Of a DNA stretch of 64,000 nt, positions 43,104 to 51,628 are shown piece after piece. A program made the position numbers and the translations under genes. A model generated the notes under the pieces. That model made no database searches and was not told where the DNA came from. It saw only the letters and a program-made list of their open reading frames with translations. This DNA is from Rhodovarius crocodyli. Its GTDB lineage: Bacteria > Pseudomonadota > Alphaproteobacteria > Acetobacterales > Acetobacteraceae. Numbering within the stretch: the stretch's first letter is position 1; the number at the start of each line of letters is the position of its first letter. The stretch lies in NCBI RefSeq assembly GCF_004005855.1, contig NZ_SACL01000005.1:62001-126000 (forward strand). The letters run 5' to 3'.

Positions 43104-43795
43104 GTATCGTTACCCTGGAGCGCGCGCGGGTCACCCCCTGCGGCGGCTCCGCGCTGTTGCTGGAGGCGGAGGGCGACCTGACCCTGCCGACCCAGATGGG
43201 CATCTGGAACATCGCGGACGAGATCCGCGACTGGCCCGGCGTGCTGGACCTGCAGCCCGGCATGAACAACCTGCTGGTCGTGCTGGACCCGGTCGAGGGC
43301 GATGCCGACGCCACCGCCGCCCGCATCCTGGCCCGCTGGCAGGACATCCCGCGCACCCGCACACTCGGCCGGCTGATCGAGGTCGATGTGGTCTATGGCG
43401 GCGAAGGCGGCATGGACATGCAGGAGCTGTGCGACATCGTGAAGCTGACGCCCGCCGAGGTGGCGGCCAGGCACGCCGCCCCGGAATACGTGATCTTCGC
43501 GCCTGGGGTCAGCCCTGGCTTCGGCTATCTGTTCGGGCTGGACCAGCGGCTGTTCTGCCCGCGCCGCCAGGTGCCGGTGATGCGCCCGGCCGGCGGCGGC
43601 GTGGCCATCGGCGGCGCGCAGTCCAATCTGGGCGCGCCCATCCGCCCCGGTGCGGCCACCATGAACCCCACCGGCTGGTATGTGATCGGCCGCGCCACCA
43701 ACCCGCCCGTGCCCTTCGACCTGGACTATGACCCGCCCAACCGGGTCTCGCTGGGCGACCGCATCCGCTTCCGCATCGAGAGGCTGGACGCATGA
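43100..43795 (+). CDS. pxpB: PxpB/KipI-type subunit (5-oxoprolinase/carboxyltransferase)
   Basis: The 231-aa protein matches the KipI/PxpB family: YVIFAPGVSPGFGYLFGLDQ, CPRRQVPVMRPAGGGVAIGG and NPTGWYVIGRATNPPVPF. The fold is the N-terminal half of the urea carboxylase transferase domain. With PxpC it forms a transferase-like complex. The ATG overlaps the accB stop by 4 bp (ATGA), so it is translated with a biotin carrier. In other bacteria PxpABC hydrolyse 5-oxoproline with ATP. Confidence 0.9.
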   Translation: MSIVTLERARVTPCGGSALLLEAEGDLTLPTQMGIWNIADEIRDWPGVLDLQPGMNNLLVVLDPVEGDADATAARILARWQDIPRTRTLGRLIEVDVVYGGEGGMDMQELCDIVKLTPAEVAARHAAPEYVIFAPGVSPGFGYLFGLDQRLFCPRRQVPVMRPAGGGVAIGGAQSNLGAPIRPGAATMNPTGWYVIGRATNPPVPFDLDYDPPNRVSLGDRIRFRIERLDA

Positions 43796-44781
43796 TCGAG
43801 ATCATCGAGACCGCGCCGCTGAATGCGGTGCATGACCTCGGGCGGCTGGGCACGCGCTGCTACGGCATCGGGCGCTCCGGCGCGATGGACCGCGTGGCGC
43901 TGGCCGCCGGCAACGCCATGCTGGGCAATGACGCCAACGCCGCCGGCATCGAGGTGCAGCTGTTCCCGATCGTGCTGCGCTTCACGGTCGATACCATGGT
44001 GGCCGTGACCGGCGCGGATGCCGGCGCGCTGCTGGACGGCGTGCCCGTGCCCGCCTTCTGGGCCATGCCGGTGAAGGCCGGGCAGGAGCTGGAGCTGGTC
44101 TCCCCCGCCGATGGCATGCGCAGCTACGTCACGGTGGCCGGCGGCATCGACGTGCCGGTGGTGCTGGGGTCCCGCACCACGGCGCTGCGTGACGCCTTCG
44201 GCGGCTTCCAGGGCCGGGCGCTGAAGGCGGGCGACATGCTGCCCATCGGCGCCGCCCCTGCCCTGGCCGCGCGCGAAGCCGCGGGCTTCGGTGCCGCCAG
44301 CCCCTGGCATGCCGTGACGCGCCCCGCCTGCGGCGACGCGGCGCCCGACGACATCACGCTGCGCGTCGTCCCCGCCGGGGAATACGAGCAGTATGACGAG
44401 CCCTCCCAGGCCGCGCTCTGGGCGCAGCCCTGGACGGTGACGACCCAGAGCAACCGCCAGGGCTATCGCCTGCAGGGCGATAAGGCGCTGGTGCGCCAGC
44501 CGCTGGAAATGCGCTCGCACGGGATCGTGCCGGGCGTGGTGCAGGTGCCCCCTTCGGGCCAGCCCATCATCCAGCTGTCGGACGGCAATTCGGCCGGCGG
44601 CTATCCCAAGATCGGGGTGGTGATCGACGCCGACCTGTGGCGCGTGGCCCAGGCCGCCCCAGGCCGCCGCCTGCGCTTCGTGCCCTGCACGCCGGCATTG
44701 GCGCGTGAGGCCGAGCGCGAACTGGCGCATTACCTCGACACGCTGCGCCGGCAATCGGCCTGGGTCAGGAGGGCGGCATGA
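43792..44781 (+). CDS. pxpC: PxpC/KipA-type subunit (5-oxoprolinase/carboxyltransferase)
   Basis: The 329-aa protein has the KipA/PxpC pattern: IETAPLNAVHDLGRLGTRCY, GIGRSGAMDRVALAAGNAML, TVAGGIDVPVVLGSRTT, TTQSNRQGYRLQG and SHGIVPGVVQVPPSGQPIIQ, then DGNSAGGYPKIGVVIDADLW. It is the C-terminal half of the urea-carboxylase-type transferase. It overlaps pxpB by 4 bp. Together with pxpB, a biotin carrier and accC it could form a biotin-dependent enzyme acting on an amide or lactam. Confidence 0.9.
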   Translation: MIEIIETAPLNAVHDLGRLGTRCYGIGRSGAMDRVALAAGNAMLGNDANAAGIEVQLFPIVLRFTVDTMVAVTGADAGALLDGVPVPAFWAMPVKAGQELELVSPADGMRSYVTVAGGIDVPVVLGSRTTALRDAFGGFQGRALKAGDMLPIGAAPALAAREAAGFGAASPWHAVTRPACGDAAPDDITLRVVPAGEYEQYDEPSQAALWAQPWTVTTQSNRQGYRLQGDKALVRQPLEMRSHGIVPGVVQVPPSGQPIIQLSDGNSAGGYPKIGVVIDADLWRVAQAAPGRRLRFVPCTPALAREAERELAHYLDTLRRQSAWVRRAA

Positions 44782-45131
44782 TCCTCTCCCCTTCCCAGAT
44801 CGCGGAGCTGACCGCGCTGATGCGCGCCCATGGCGTGGACACGCTGGAAATCAGCGAAGGCGCGGACAGCATCCGGCTGGTGGCCGCGGCCGGCGCCGCC
44901 GCTGCCCCGGCCGCGCCCGCCACCGCCAAGGCGACCGCCCCCGGTGTCGGCACGTTCGCGCCCCTGGCCTGCCCCGGCCAGGCCGTGCAGCCCGGCCAGG
45001 TGCTGGGCACCATCGATGCCGGGCTTGTCCGCCGCCCCGTCACCGCTCCCTGCGCGGGCACCATCCTGCGCCTTCTCGCCGAGCCCGGCAGCCTTGCCGG
45101 TTTCGGCACCCCTCTCTTTGAAATCAACTGA
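44778..45131 (+). CDS. Degenerate biotin-carrier-like protein lacking the biotin lysine
   Basis: The 117-aa protein has AccB-like layout: a short helical N-terminus (ILSPSQIAELTALMRAHGVD, then TLEISEGADSIRLVA), an Ala/Pro linker and a biotinyl/lipoyl-like fold ending in FGTPLFEI. Alignment with EAMKLMNEIEAP-type sites gives DAGLVRRPVTAP, so Lys is replaced. It overlaps pxpC by 4 bp. It cannot carry biotin in the normal way; it may be a scaffold, a regulator or a decoy carrier, or a copy decaying after duplication. The tight coupling and good coding quality favour a retained role. Confidence 0.8.
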   Translation: MILSPSQIAELTALMRAHGVDTLEISEGADSIRLVAAAGAAAAPAAPATAKATAPGVGTFAPLACPGQAVQPGQVLGTIDAGLVRRPVTAPCAGTILRLLAEPGSLAGFGTPLFEIN

Positions 45132-45142
45132 CGGAGGACGCC

Positions 45143-45910
45143 ATGAAGATCGACCTCAATTCCGACCTGGGCGAAGGCTTCGGCCGCTGGAAAAGCGGCG
45201 ATGACGAGGCGCTGATGAAGATCATCTCCTCGGCCAATGTCGCCTGCGGCTATCACGCCGGCGACGCCATCATCATGCACCGCATGGTGGAGCTGGCGAA
45301 GGAGAACAAGGTGGCGCTGGGCGCCCATGTCGGCCTGCCGGACCTGCTGGGCTTCGGCCGCATCCCGATGGATATCAAGCCGCGCGACATGCAGAAGCAC
45401 GCGCTGTACCAGCTGGGCGCGCTGGCCGCGATCGGCCAGGTGGGCGGCTACAAGGTGACGCACGCCTCCAGCCACGGCGCTATGGGCCAGATGGGCATCG
45501 CCAACCCCGAATTCGTCGAGATGCTGTTCGACGTGTTCAAGGCCTTCGACAAGGACATCATCGTGGCCCCGCAGCCGGGAAGCCACGGCATGGGCTATGC
45601 CAAGAAGATCGGCCTGCGCACCGTGTGCAAGATCTTCGCGGACCGCGCCTATGACGACAATTGCCGCCTGGTGAACCGCAAGATGCCGAACTCGGTCATC
45701 ACGGACCTGAAGGAAGTCGAACAGCGCCTGATCCAGCTGATGGACGACAGCACCATCACCGCGCAGTCCGGCAAGCGGATGAAGGTCGATGCCCAGTGCA
45801 TCCTGGTGCACAGCGACACCAAGGGCGCGGTCGAGATCGCCCGCACGGTGCGCGAGACGGTGGAAAAGGGCGGCGGGCAGATCGTGCCGCTGACCGAGCT
45901 GGCGTCGTAA
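45143..45910 (+). CDS. pxpA: PxpA/LamB-YcsF family protein
   Basis: The 255-aa protein matches PxpA: MKIDLNSDLGEGFGRWKSGD, ISSANVACGYHAGDA, GAHVGLPDLLGFGR and VTHASSHGAMGQMG. It has a TIM-barrel-like metal site with the family His/Asp motifs. The E. coli homologue opens 5-oxoproline together with PxpBC. GGAGG lies 6 nt before the ATG. It closes the first part of the cluster; accC follows after repeat copy E. Confidence 0.93.
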   Translation: MKIDLNSDLGEGFGRWKSGDDEALMKIISSANVACGYHAGDAIIMHRMVELAKENKVALGAHVGLPDLLGFGRIPMDIKPRDMQKHALYQLGALAAIGQVGGYKVTHASSHGAMGQMGIANPEFVEMLFDVFKAFDKDIIVAPQPGSHGMGYAKKIGLRTVCKIFADRAYDDNCRLVNRKMPNSVITDLKEVEQRLIQLMDDSTITAQSGKRMKVDAQCILVHSDTKGAVEIARTVRETVEKGGGQIVPLTELAS

Positions 45911-45913
45911 GGC

Positions 45914-46152
45914 GAGGGGCTTCGCCCCCTCGACCCCCAGCAGGGGCTCTGCCCCTGCACCCCGCCAGGAAACTCAGTTTCCTGGACCTTCGGCAAGTTG
46001 GTGCCGGCCTGGGGAACGGGTCTTTAGTTTTAATATCTTGGCGCCCGCCTTTCAGGCTCTGGCGCCAATCATCGGTTTCCAAAGGCCTTTCGGCCTTTGG
46101 CGGGGTGTTTGAGGGGCAGAGCCCCTCAATGGGGTCCGGGGCAACGCCCCGG
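45914..46152. repeat. Modular intergenic element, copy E
   Basis: Lies between pxpA and accC, which are on the same strand. The left half has GAGGGGC-TTC-GCCCC(C)TC, CAGGGGC-TCT-GCCCCTG and CCAGGAAAC/GTTTCCTGG-like stem. The core has a GTTGGTGCC, AT-rich DNA near 46021-46040 and two copies of TGGCGCC. The right half has CCAAAGGCC-TTTC-GGCCTTTGG (46080-46101), TTGAGGGGC-AGA-GCCCCTCAA (46109-46129) and CCGGGGC-AAC-GCCCCGG (46136-46152). It splits what otherwise looks like one operon, so it may lower or stop read-through into accC. Confidence 0.83.
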
Positions 46153-46171
46153 GGCGGCATAAGGTGAGCGC

Positions 46172-47533
46172 ATGTCTTTCGACACAGTCCTGGTAGCCAA
46201 TCGCGGCGAGATCGCCCTGCGTGTCATCCGCGCCTGCAAGGCGCTGGGCCTGCGCAGCGTGGCCGTGTTCTCCGAGGCCGACCGGGGCGCGTCCTACCTG
46301 GCGCTGGCCGATGAGGCGGTGTGCATCGGCCCTGCCCCCGCGCGTGCCAGCTACCTGGATGGCCAGGCCGTGCTGATGGCGGCCCTGGCCACCGGCGCTC
46401 AGGCTATCCATCCCGGCTACGGCTTCCTGGCCGAGAACGGCGATTTCGCCGAGGCGATCGAGCAGGCCGGCCTGCAGTTCATCGGCCCGACGGCCGAGGT
46501 GATCCGCCTGATGGGCGACAAGATCACCGCCAAGGCCGCGATGAAGCAGGCGGGCGTGCCTTGTGTTCCCGGCAGCGACGGCGCCTTGCCCGATGACCCG
46601 GCGGCCTGCGCCGCCCTGGCCGAGCGGATCGGCTACCCCATCATCGTGAAGGCCGCGGGCGGCGGCGGCGGGCGCGGCATGCGCATGGTGCGCAGCGCGG
46701 ATGAGTTGGCGACGGCGGTGGCCACGACGCGTGAGGAAGCGCGCCGCGCCTTCAACAACCCCGAGCTCTACATGGAGAAGTTCCTGGAGCATCCCCGCCA
46801 TGTGGAGATCCAGGTGCTGTGCGACCATCACGGCAACGCGGTGTGGCTGGGTGAGCGCGACTGCTCCGTCCAGCGCCGCCACCAGAAGGTGATCGAGGAA
46901 GCCCCCGCCCCCGGCATTCCCCGCGAAGCGGTCGCGGCGCTGGGCGAACGCTGCGCGGCGGCCTGCCGCGCCATCGGCTATCGCGGCGCCGGCACCTTCG
47001 AGTTCCTGTATGAGGACGGCGTCTTCGCCTTCATCGAGATGAACACCCGCGTGCAGGTGGAACACCCGGTGACGGAGCTGACCACCGGCATCGACATCGT
47101 GCGTGAGCAGATCTCGGTGGCCCAGGGCAACAAGCTGTCCTTCACCCAGGCCGACATCCAGCGCGCGGGCCATTCCATCGAGCTGCGGATCAACGCCGAG
47201 GACCCGTTCACCAGCATCCCCTCCCCCGGGCATGTGGCGGTGTGGCATGCCCCGGGCGGGCCCGGCCTGCGGGTGGACAGCCACATGGTCTCGGGCGCCG
47301 AGGTGCCGCCGCATTACGACAGCCTGATCGCCAAGATCATCGCCCATGCGCCGACGCGTGAGGCCTGCCTGGACCGCCTGCTGGGCGCCCTGCGGGAATT
47401 GCGGGTGGAGGGCATCACGGTGAATGCCGACCTGCACCGGCTGGTGCTGTCCGACCACGCATTCCGCCAGGGCGGCGTCACAATCCACTACCTGGAAAAG
47501 CGCCTGGAGGCGGAGCGCGAGGCCGCCGCGTGA
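46172..47533 (+). CDS. accC: Biotin carboxylase (AccC-like)
   Basis: The 453-aa ATP-grasp enzyme has the biotin carboxylase motifs: VLVANRGEIALRVIRACKAL, VKAAGGGGGRGMRMVRS, the ATP site region, EMNTRVQVEHPVTE and ELRINAEDP. It carboxylates biotin on the carrier using ATP and bicarbonate. AAGGTGA precedes the ATG. It would pair with the accB product above. Its gene overlaps the next (MFS) by 4 bp, and the cluster has no carboxyltransferase of the acetyl-CoA type, so PxpBC are the likely transferase. Confidence 0.95.
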   Translation: MSFDTVLVANRGEIALRVIRACKALGLRSVAVFSEADRGASYLALADEAVCIGPAPARASYLDGQAVLMAALATGAQAIHPGYGFLAENGDFAEAIEQAGLQFIGPTAEVIRLMGDKITAKAAMKQAGVPCVPGSDGALPDDPAACAALAERIGYPIIVKAAGGGGGRGMRMVRSADELATAVATTREEARRAFNNPELYMEKFLEHPRHVEIQVLCDHHGNAVWLGERDCSVQRRHQKVIEEAPAPGIPREAVAALGERCAAACRAIGYRGAGTFEFLYEDGVFAFIEMNTRVQVEHPVTELTTGIDIVREQISVAQGNKLSFTQADIQRAGHSIELRINAEDPFTSIPSPGHVAVWHAPGGPGLRVDSHMVSGAEVPPHYDSLIAKIIAHAPTREACLDRLLGALRELRVEGITVNADLHRLVLSDHAFRQGGVTIHYLEKRLEAEREAAA

Positions 47534-48885
47534 TCGCGGCCAACGCCGAGGACGGGATCCCGACGCCGCAGCGGCATCTGGCGATCGCGACCATGGCCAT
47601 GGCCGTGTTCATGTCCGCCGTCAGCGCCAGCATCGTGAACGTGGCGCTGCCGGTGCTGGGGCGTGAGTTGCAGTCCACCCCCAGCGAGGCCGTCTGGATC
47701 GTCTCCTCCTTCCAGATCGCCATGGCCGCCTGCCTGCTGCCCTTCGCGGCATTGGGTGAGATCCATGGCTATCGCAAGGTGTACCTGGCTGGGCTGGTGG
47801 TGTTCACCCTGGCCTCGGCGGGGGCGGCCATGGCCGATAGCCTGCCGGCCCTGACCTTCTGGCGCGTGGTCCAGGGGCTGGGCAGCGCGGGCATACTGGG
47901 CGTGAACACCGCCATCCTGCGCTTCGTCTATCCGCGCCGGCTGCTGGGGCGGGGCGTGGGCATCAACGGCTTCATCGCAGCCACATCGGCCACCATCGGC
48001 CCGCCGCTCGGCTCCGCGCTGCTGGCGCTGGGGGATTGGCGTTGGCTGTTCGCGCTGAACGTGCCGGTGGCGCTGGTCGCGCTGGGCCTGGCCGTCGCCT
48101 CCATTCCCGACACCCCCCGCGCGCAGCGCCGCTTCGACCCCGTCGAGGCCGCCCTCAGCGCACTGGCCATCGGCGCCTTCCTGGCGACCGCCAATGCCCT
48201 GGCGCAGGGCTTTCCCTGGGGGCTGGTCGCGATGTCGGCCATGGTCTGCGCGGTGGCGGGCTGGCTGCTGGTCACGCGCGGGCATGGGCGCGCGGCGCCG
48301 CTGCTGCCGCTCGATCTGTTCCGCATCCCGATGTTCCGGCTCTCGGCCATCGTCTCCGTCTGTTCCTTCACCGCGCAGATGCTGGCCCTGGTCGCATTGC
48401 CCTTCTTCCTGGAGCGCCACGCGGCGGGCGGGGCTGCGCTGATCGGGCTGCTGATGGCGCCCTGGTTCGCGGCCTCCATGGCCAGCGCGGTGGCCGCCGG
48501 CTGGCTGGCCGACAAGATCTCCACCGGGCGCCTGGGCGGCATCGGGCTGCTGCTGTTCGGCGCGGGGCTGGCCGCACTGGGCCTGCTGCCGGAACAGGCG
48601 GCGGCCTGGGACGTCGCCTGGCGCATGGCGCTGTGCGGCCTGGGCTTCGGCTGCTTCCAGTCGCCCAACAACCGGGAGCTGATCGCCTCCGCGCCGCCAT
48701 CCCGCACGGGGGCCGCCAGCGGCACGCTGGGCACCGCGCGCATGCTGGGGCAATCGCTCGGTGCCGCGCTCGCCGCCCTGCTGCTCGCGCATTTCCATGA
48801 CACCGGCGGCATGGCGGCTTTGCTGGCCGGTGCCGCCATTGCCATTCTCGCCGCCAGCGTCAGCACGCTGCGCAAACCTTCCTGA
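47530..48885 (+). CDS. MFS drug/metabolite transporter, DHA2-like
   Basis: The 451-aa inner-membrane protein has about 14 hydrophobic segments and the family start MAVFMSAVSASIVNVALPVL, with WIVSSFQIAMAACLLPFAAL and LTFWRVVQGLGSAGILGVN, then VGINGFIAATSATIGPPLG. Such proteins are H+-coupled exporters or importers. GTG 47530 overlaps the accC stop by 4 bp (GTGA). Co-expression with accC suggests it moves the substrate or product of the biotin/Pxp enzymes. Confidence 0.87.
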   Translation: MIAANAEDGIPTPQRHLAIATMAMAVFMSAVSASIVNVALPVLGRELQSTPSEAVWIVSSFQIAMAACLLPFAALGEIHGYRKVYLAGLVVFTLASAGAAMADSLPALTFWRVVQGLGSAGILGVNTAILRFVYPRRLLGRGVGINGFIAATSATIGPPLGSALLALGDWRWLFALNVPVALVALGLAVASIPDTPRAQRRFDPVEAALSALAIGAFLATANALAQGFPWGLVAMSAMVCAVAGWLLVTRGHGRAAPLLPLDLFRIPMFRLSAIVSVCSFTAQMLALVALPFFLERHAAGGAALIGLLMAPWFAASMASAVAAGWLADKISTGRLGGIGLLLFGAGLAALGLLPEQAAAWDVAWRMALCGLGFGCFQSPNNRELIASAPPSRTGAASGTLGTARMLGQSLGAALAALLLAHFHDTGGMAALLAGAAIAILAASVSTLRKPS

Positions 48886-48899
48886 CCGGAGACTATCCC

Positions 48900-49844
48900 A
48901 TGACCACCGATGTGGTGCTGCTGTCCGACTCCCCCGCCTATCGCAACACGCTGGGCGAGGGCTTCATTGTGCATGAGGCGCACAAGACCGGCATCGAGGG
49001 CCTGCCCGCCGAGGTGCGCGCGAATGCCCGCATCCTCATCACCTCGGGCTTCACGGGGGCAAGTGCCGCCCAGATGGACCAGCTGCCCAAGCTCGGGCTG
49101 ATCTGCTGCCTGGGCACGGGCTATGAGAACATCGACGTGAAGGCGGCCCTGTCGCGCGGGCTGACCGTGACCCACGGCGCGGGCACCAATGCCGCGGCCG
49201 TGGCCGACCACGCCATGGGCATGCTGCTGGCCATGATGCGCGACATGCCGCGCGCGGACCGCCTGGCCCGCCAGGGCACCTGGCGCAACGACCTCGGCCC
49301 CCGCCCGACCGCCACCGGCAAGCATCTGGGCATCATCGGCCTGGGCGGCATCGGTGAGCGAATCGCCCGCCGCGCCGAGGGCTTCGAGATGAAGATCAGC
49401 TACACCACCCGCACCCCGCGCCCGCAGGTGCCCTGGACGCATGTGCCCAATGTGCTGGACCTGGCGCGCCAGGTGGATGCGCTGATCGTGGCGGCCCCCG
49501 GCGGTGCCTCCACCTATCACATGATCAACGCCGAGGTGCTGGAGGCGCTGGGCCCCAAGGGCGTGCTGGTCAATATCGGCCGCGGCAGCGTGGTGGATAC
49601 CGAGGCTCTGGTGGCCGCGCTGAAGGCCAACACCATCCTGGGCGCGGCACTGGATGTGTTCGAGCAGGAGCCGCATATTCCCGAGGAGCTTCGCGCGCTC
49701 GACAACGTGATCCTGACGCCGCACATGGCGTCCTGGGCGCCGGAGGTACGGCAGGCCTCGGTGGAGCTGCTGCAGCGGAACGTGGCGCTTTTCCTGGCAG
49801 GTCAGCCCGTCGCCTCGGCCATCCCGGAGCATCGCGCGGCCTGA
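48900..49844 (+). CDS. D-2-hydroxyacid dehydrogenase
   Basis: The 314-aa protein has the NAD(P)-binding motif GIIGLGGIGERIARRAEG and catalytic Arg (LVNIGRGSVVDTEALV), Glu (DVFEQEPHIPEE) and His (LTPHMASWAP), as in glyoxylate/hydroxypyruvate reductases and D-lactate-type enzymes. It reduces a 2-keto acid or oxidises a D-2-hydroxy acid in the cytoplasm. It starts 14 bp after the MFS gene with GGAG upstream, so it is likely in the same transcript. Confidence 0.9.
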   Translation: MTTDVVLLSDSPAYRNTLGEGFIVHEAHKTGIEGLPAEVRANARILITSGFTGASAAQMDQLPKLGLICCLGTGYENIDVKAALSRGLTVTHGAGTNAAAVADHAMGMLLAMMRDMPRADRLARQGTWRNDLGPRPTATGKHLGIIGLGGIGERIARRAEGFEMKISYTTRTPRPQVPWTHVPNVLDLARQVDALIVAAPGGASTYHMINAEVLEALGPKGVLVNIGRGSVVDTEALVAALKANTILGAALDVFEQEPHIPEELRALDNVILTPHMASWAPEVRQASVELLQRNVALFLAGQPVASAIPEHRAA

Positions 49845-49931
49845 AGCGTCACAATCGCCCGGGCGCCGCGTTGACGTAATAGGCTACCGCATCCAGCATC
49901 CCCGGCCATCAACCTCCGGGGATTGAAGACG

Positions 49932-51497
49932 ATGCGTGTGATGCGACGCCTGGGCCTGGTCGCGGCCGCCCTCGCCGGGCTTGCGGGGGCGCCCAAGCCC
50001 TCCCCCGCCGCCAACCTGACCGCCGTGCTGGAAGCCGAGATCGTCACGCTCGATCCGCACTTCATCGGCGCCTACATCACGCGCACCTTCGGCTACATGG
50101 TGTTCGACACCCTGTATGCGCCGGACAGCAACTTCAATTACCGCCCGCAGATGGTCCAGGGGCACACCGTCTCCGACGACCGGCTGACCTGGACCTTCAC
50201 GCTGCGTCCGGGCCTCGCCTTTCATGACGGCCAGCCGGTGCGCGCGCAGGATGTCGTGGCATCCCTGCAGCGCTGGGCGACGCGCGCGGCCCTCGGCGGC
50301 CGGCTGATGGCCGTGACCGAGAGCCTGACGGCCACCGACGAGCGCACCTTCGTCCTCAAGCTGAAGGAGCCCTACGGGCTGGTGATCGAGACGCTCGGCA
50401 CCATGGCCTCCCCCACGCCCTTCATCATGCCCGAGCGCCTGGCGCGCACCCCGGGCACGGAGCGCATCACGGAGATCGTGGGCTCCGGCCCCTTCATCTA
50501 TTCCCGCGCCGACCACCGCCAGGGCGACCGCATGCTGCTGCGGCGCAACCCGAACTACGTGCCGCGCGATGAGCCCGCGGACTTCCTGGCCGGCGGCAAA
50601 CGCGTGATGATCGACGCGCTGGACATCCGCGTGGTGCCCGATGCCGGCACGGCGGCGGCCGCCCTGCAGGCCGGCCAGATCGACTACATGCAGTACGCGC
50701 CCTTCGACCTGCTGCGGAACTTCGAGCGCGACCGCCGCATCACCGTGCAGAACTTCACCGGCGCGCACATGTTCACCGGCCATTACCGGCTGAACCATGC
50801 CAACCCGCCCTTCAACGACCCCGCGATCCGCTCCGTACTGCTGCGGCTGGTGGATCAGGCGGAGGTGATGGCGGGCTTCGGGCTGGACCAGCGCTATGCC
50901 CGCACCTGCCAGGCCTTCTTCACCTGCGGCGGGCCGAATGAGAGCGCGGCCGGGGTCGGCCCCGTGACCGATCCCTCGATCGAGGCCGCGCGCACCGCGC
51001 TGCGCGCCACGCGCTACAACAACGAGCCCATCGTGCTGATGGTCGCGTCCGACCTGGAGGCCGCGCGGGTTTCCACCGACATCCTGGCCGACCGCATGCG
51101 CCGCGCGGGCTTCAACGTGGATGCGCAGGTGACCGATTGGGCCACGCTGCTGGCCCGCCGCACGCGGCGCGAGGGCTGGCACATCTATGGCGTGCACGCG
51201 CTGAACGTGGACCTCGGCAACCCGCTGACCAACTCGGTCATCAACTTCAACTGCCAGGATACGGGCACCGCGGGCTTCATGTGCTTCCCGCGCCTGAATG
51301 AGCTGTACGACGCCTTCGCCCGCGCGCCGGATGCCGCCTCCCGCAGGCCGCTGGTCGATGAGATGCAGCAGATCATCTACTCCCAGGGCGTCGCGGTGCC
51401 CTGGGGCCAGTTCGCGCAGCCCGCCGCCTTCCGCAGCAACCTGCGCAACATGATCCCGTCCGCCATTCCGCTGTTCTGGAATGTCGAGAAGCCGTGA
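49932..51497 (+). CDS. Peptide-type ABC substrate-binding protein (SBP_bac_5)
   Basis: Predicted 521 aa with an N-terminal signal (MRVMRRLGLVAAALAGLAGA). Family signs are LTAVLEAEIVTLDPHFIGAY, GYMVFDTLYAPDSNF, QMVQGHTVSDDRLTWTFTLR, GLAFHDGQPVRAQDV and a later GSGPFIYS. This is the type II receptor fold of dipeptide, nickel and opine systems. No Dpp-like permease is nearby. A hairpin CCCCGG...CCGGGG (49900-49921) lies before it. Start is uncertain among TTG 49923, ATG 49932 and ATG 49941. GMC oxidoreductase follows after repeat copy F. Confidence 0.87.
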   Translation: MRVMRRLGLVAAALAGLAGAPKPSPAANLTAVLEAEIVTLDPHFIGAYITRTFGYMVFDTLYAPDSNFNYRPQMVQGHTVSDDRLTWTFTLRPGLAFHDGQPVRAQDVVASLQRWATRAALGGRLMAVTESLTATDERTFVLKLKEPYGLVIETLGTMASPTPFIMPERLARTPGTERITEIVGSGPFIYSRADHRQGDRMLLRRNPNYVPRDEPADFLAGGKRVMIDALDIRVVPDAGTAAAALQAGQIDYMQYAPFDLLRNFERDRRITVQNFTGAHMFTGHYRLNHANPPFNDPAIRSVLLRLVDQAEVMAGFGLDQRYARTCQAFFTCGGPNESAAGVGPVTDPSIEAARTALRATRYNNEPIVLMVASDLEAARVSTDILADRMRRAGFNVDAQVTDWATLLARRTRREGWHIYGVHALNVDLGNPLTNSVINFNCQDTGTAGFMCFPRLNELYDAFARAPDAASRRPLVDEMQQIIYSQGVAVPWGQFAQPAAFRSNLRNMIPSAIPLFWNVEKP

Positions 51498-51502
51498 GAC
51501 AC

Positions 51503-51614
51503 AGGGCCGGGGGCCCTGCCCCTGGCCCCCGCCAGGACCTGCCTGACTGATCGGCTGATTGTTGGTTTCCAGCGGGCCGCGCCCGCTGGAGGGGTGCGGG
51601 GGCGAAGCCCCTGC
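51503..51614. repeat. Modular intergenic element, copy F (short)
   Basis: This is the shortest and most divergent copy, between the SBP stop and the GMC gene on the same strand. It has a GGCCGGGGGCCCTGCCCCTGG-like left hairpin cluster and GCCAGGACC, then a short AT-richer core (CTGATCGGCTGATTG). CCAGCGGGC-CGC-GCCCGCTGG (51569-51589) is a perfect 9-bp stem, followed by GGGGC-GAA-GCCCC (51599-51611). It ends 15 bp before the GMC start, so it could affect that gene's translation. Confidence 0.65.
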
Positions 51615-51628
51615 CATGGAGAAGTGCA

